From Gammaproteobacteria bacterium (GTDB lineage Bacteria > Pseudomonadota > Gammaproteobacteria > UBA9214): DNA of 6,669 bases. Numbering within the stretch: the stretch's first letter is position 1; each line of letters opens with the position of its first letter. The notes below the pieces were generated by a model. That model was not told where the DNA came from, searched no databases, and was given only the letters and a program-made list of their open reading frames with translations. Shown piece after piece: positions 6,276-6,669 of the stretch. The position numbers and the translations under genes are program-made. The stretch spans positions 1 to 6,669 of the forward strand of contig DMKK01000166.1 of NCBI GenBank assembly GCA_003454335.1, read 5' to 3'.

Positions 6276-6314
6276 AAAAAGGGCAGGTTGATACACCAGC
6301 GTACCAACCTGCCC
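6276..6314 (-). terminator. Intrinsic terminator downstream of norB
   Basis: On the minus strand the RNA reads GGGCAGGUUGGUAC, a 6 nt loop, then GUAUCAACCUGCCC, directly followed by UUUUU (6280-6276). The stem is 14 bp, fully paired apart from one G-U wobble (6304 with 6291), and GC-rich at its base. This is a textbook rho-independent terminator oriented with norB. It should end most norCB transcripts 70-100 bp after the norB stop, with norE and later genes depending on read-through or on an internal promoter. Confidence 0.9.
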
Positions 6315-6341
6315 GGATTCAAGACGGCTCGGGTTATAACT

Positions 6342-6368
6342 TGCCGGGCACACACTGCATGCCCGGCA
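6342..6368 (-). repeat. Perfect 9 bp inverted repeat after norB
   Basis: TGCCGGGCA (6342-6350) and TGCCCGGCA (6360-6368) are exact inverted copies around a 9 nt spacer. The stem lies 14 bp after the norB stop (6382-6384) and before the terminator. No U-tract follows, so it is not itself an intrinsic terminator; an mRNA 3'-end stabiliser or a protein site are possible. Confidence 0.55.
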
Positions 6369-6381
6369 CAGTGCAAAACCG

Positions 6382-6669
6382 CTAGCCGCGTACCTCAACC
6401 ACCGCTTCAGGCTCCCGGTTGCCGACAAAGAAGCTGAGTAAATACAGCACCAGACCGATCAGGAATACCACACCCGCGATTTCACGCATCCAGTAGAAGA
6501 TGGATATCTGCTCCTGCACGGCCATGAAGGGCTGCGGGTCATCCGAAACACGCTGTAAAAAGATCTGCAGGATACCGGCACCCGTCAGGAACAGGGTGAT
6601 AAACACCATGGAGACAGTCATCAACCAGAATGACCACATCTCCAGTACCTGCGACTTGTTGCTGTTGGC
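6382..6669 (-). CDS. norB: NorB, catalytic subunit of cytochrome c-dependent nitric oxide reductase, 3' end
   Basis: The last 95 residues of NorB, open to the right edge and ending at TAG 6384-6382. Two final membrane helices lie at about residues 13-35 and 58-80 of the fragment, with the sequence SQVLEMWSFWLMTVSM before the first and RVSDDPQPFMAVQEQISIFYW between them, typical of the NorB C-terminus. NorB (about 460-475 residues, 12 helices) holds heme b, heme b3 and non-heme FeB and reduces two NO to N2O in the inner membrane, taking electrons from cytochrome c subunit NorC. The catalytic histidines and glutamates are outside the window. norC presumably lies upstream of norB, beyond the right edge. 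The identity is supported by norE, norF, norQ and norD following. Confidence 0.94.
   Translation of the reverse strand, partial: ANSNKSQVLEMWSFWLMTVSMVFITLFLTGAGILQIFLQRVSDDPQPFMAVQEQISIFYWMREIAGVVFLIGLVLYLLSFFVGNREPEAVVEVRG

Larger units (their letters stand above)
6217..6381 (-). other. norB-norE intergenic region
   Basis: A 165 bp gap without a gene. It holds two hairpins listed separately (6281-6314 with a U-tract, and 6342-6368). A further 5 bp stem CTGCT/AGCAG lies at 6250-6266, between the terminator and norE. No FNR/DNR box is present, and I found no convincing -35/-10 pair to start a separate norE transcript; a weak TATAAC at 6338-6333 stands without a matching -35. Confidence 0.5.

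Overview
The window is part of a bacterial denitrification locus, centred on the accessory genes of a cytochrome c-dependent nitric oxide reductase (cNOR, NorCB). The moderately GC-rich sequence, the nor gene content, a d1-type beta-propeller gene nearby and a GGAGCG-ended palindromic repeat suggest a denitrifying proteobacterium. A gammaproteobacterium is my best guess, but no genus can be assigned from sequence alone.

Layout. The left edge holds the last 76 codons of a plus-strand gene of the cytochrome cd1 / heme d1 family (NirN/NirF/NirS type), ending at 231. It converges on a minus-strand gene (954 to 388) for a bacteriohemerythrin with two N-terminal membrane helices. The gap between their stops carries a ~100 bp imperfect palindromic repeat resembling a REP or MITE element. 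The hemerythrin gene has its own control region: a perfect FNR/DNR-type box (TTGAT-N4-ATCAA) at 1131-1144, centred exactly 41.5 bp upstream of the start predicted from a TACGAT -10 box.

The rest is one minus-strand series read from right to left: norB 3' end (6669-6382), norE (COX3-like), norF (COX4-like), norQ (MoxR-type AAA+ ATPase), a small DUF4870-like membrane protein, a CcoG/NapH-like membrane protein with two ferredoxin-type cysteine clusters, and norD (von Willebrand A protein with MIDAS). From norQ to norD the genes overlap or touch, so they look translationally coupled. Two gaps interrupt the series. A 165 bp gap after norB contains a strong intrinsic terminator (14 bp stem plus U-tract). 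A 101 bp gap lies between norF and norQ.

Working together. NorB is the catalytic subunit that reduces NO to N2O. NorQ and NorD are the known ATPase/vWA pair needed to activate NorCB, linked to insertion of the non-heme iron FeB. NorE and NorF are small membrane accessory proteins. The most interesting part is the pair of membrane genes between norQ and norD. One resembles CcoG, the metal reductase used in assembly of cbb3 oxidases, which are relatives of NorCB with Cu instead of Fe at the second active-site position. I infer, without proof, that it may supply reduced iron or electrons for NorCB maturation. The membrane hemerythrin, apparently switched on with denitrification, could bind O2 or NO at the membrane.
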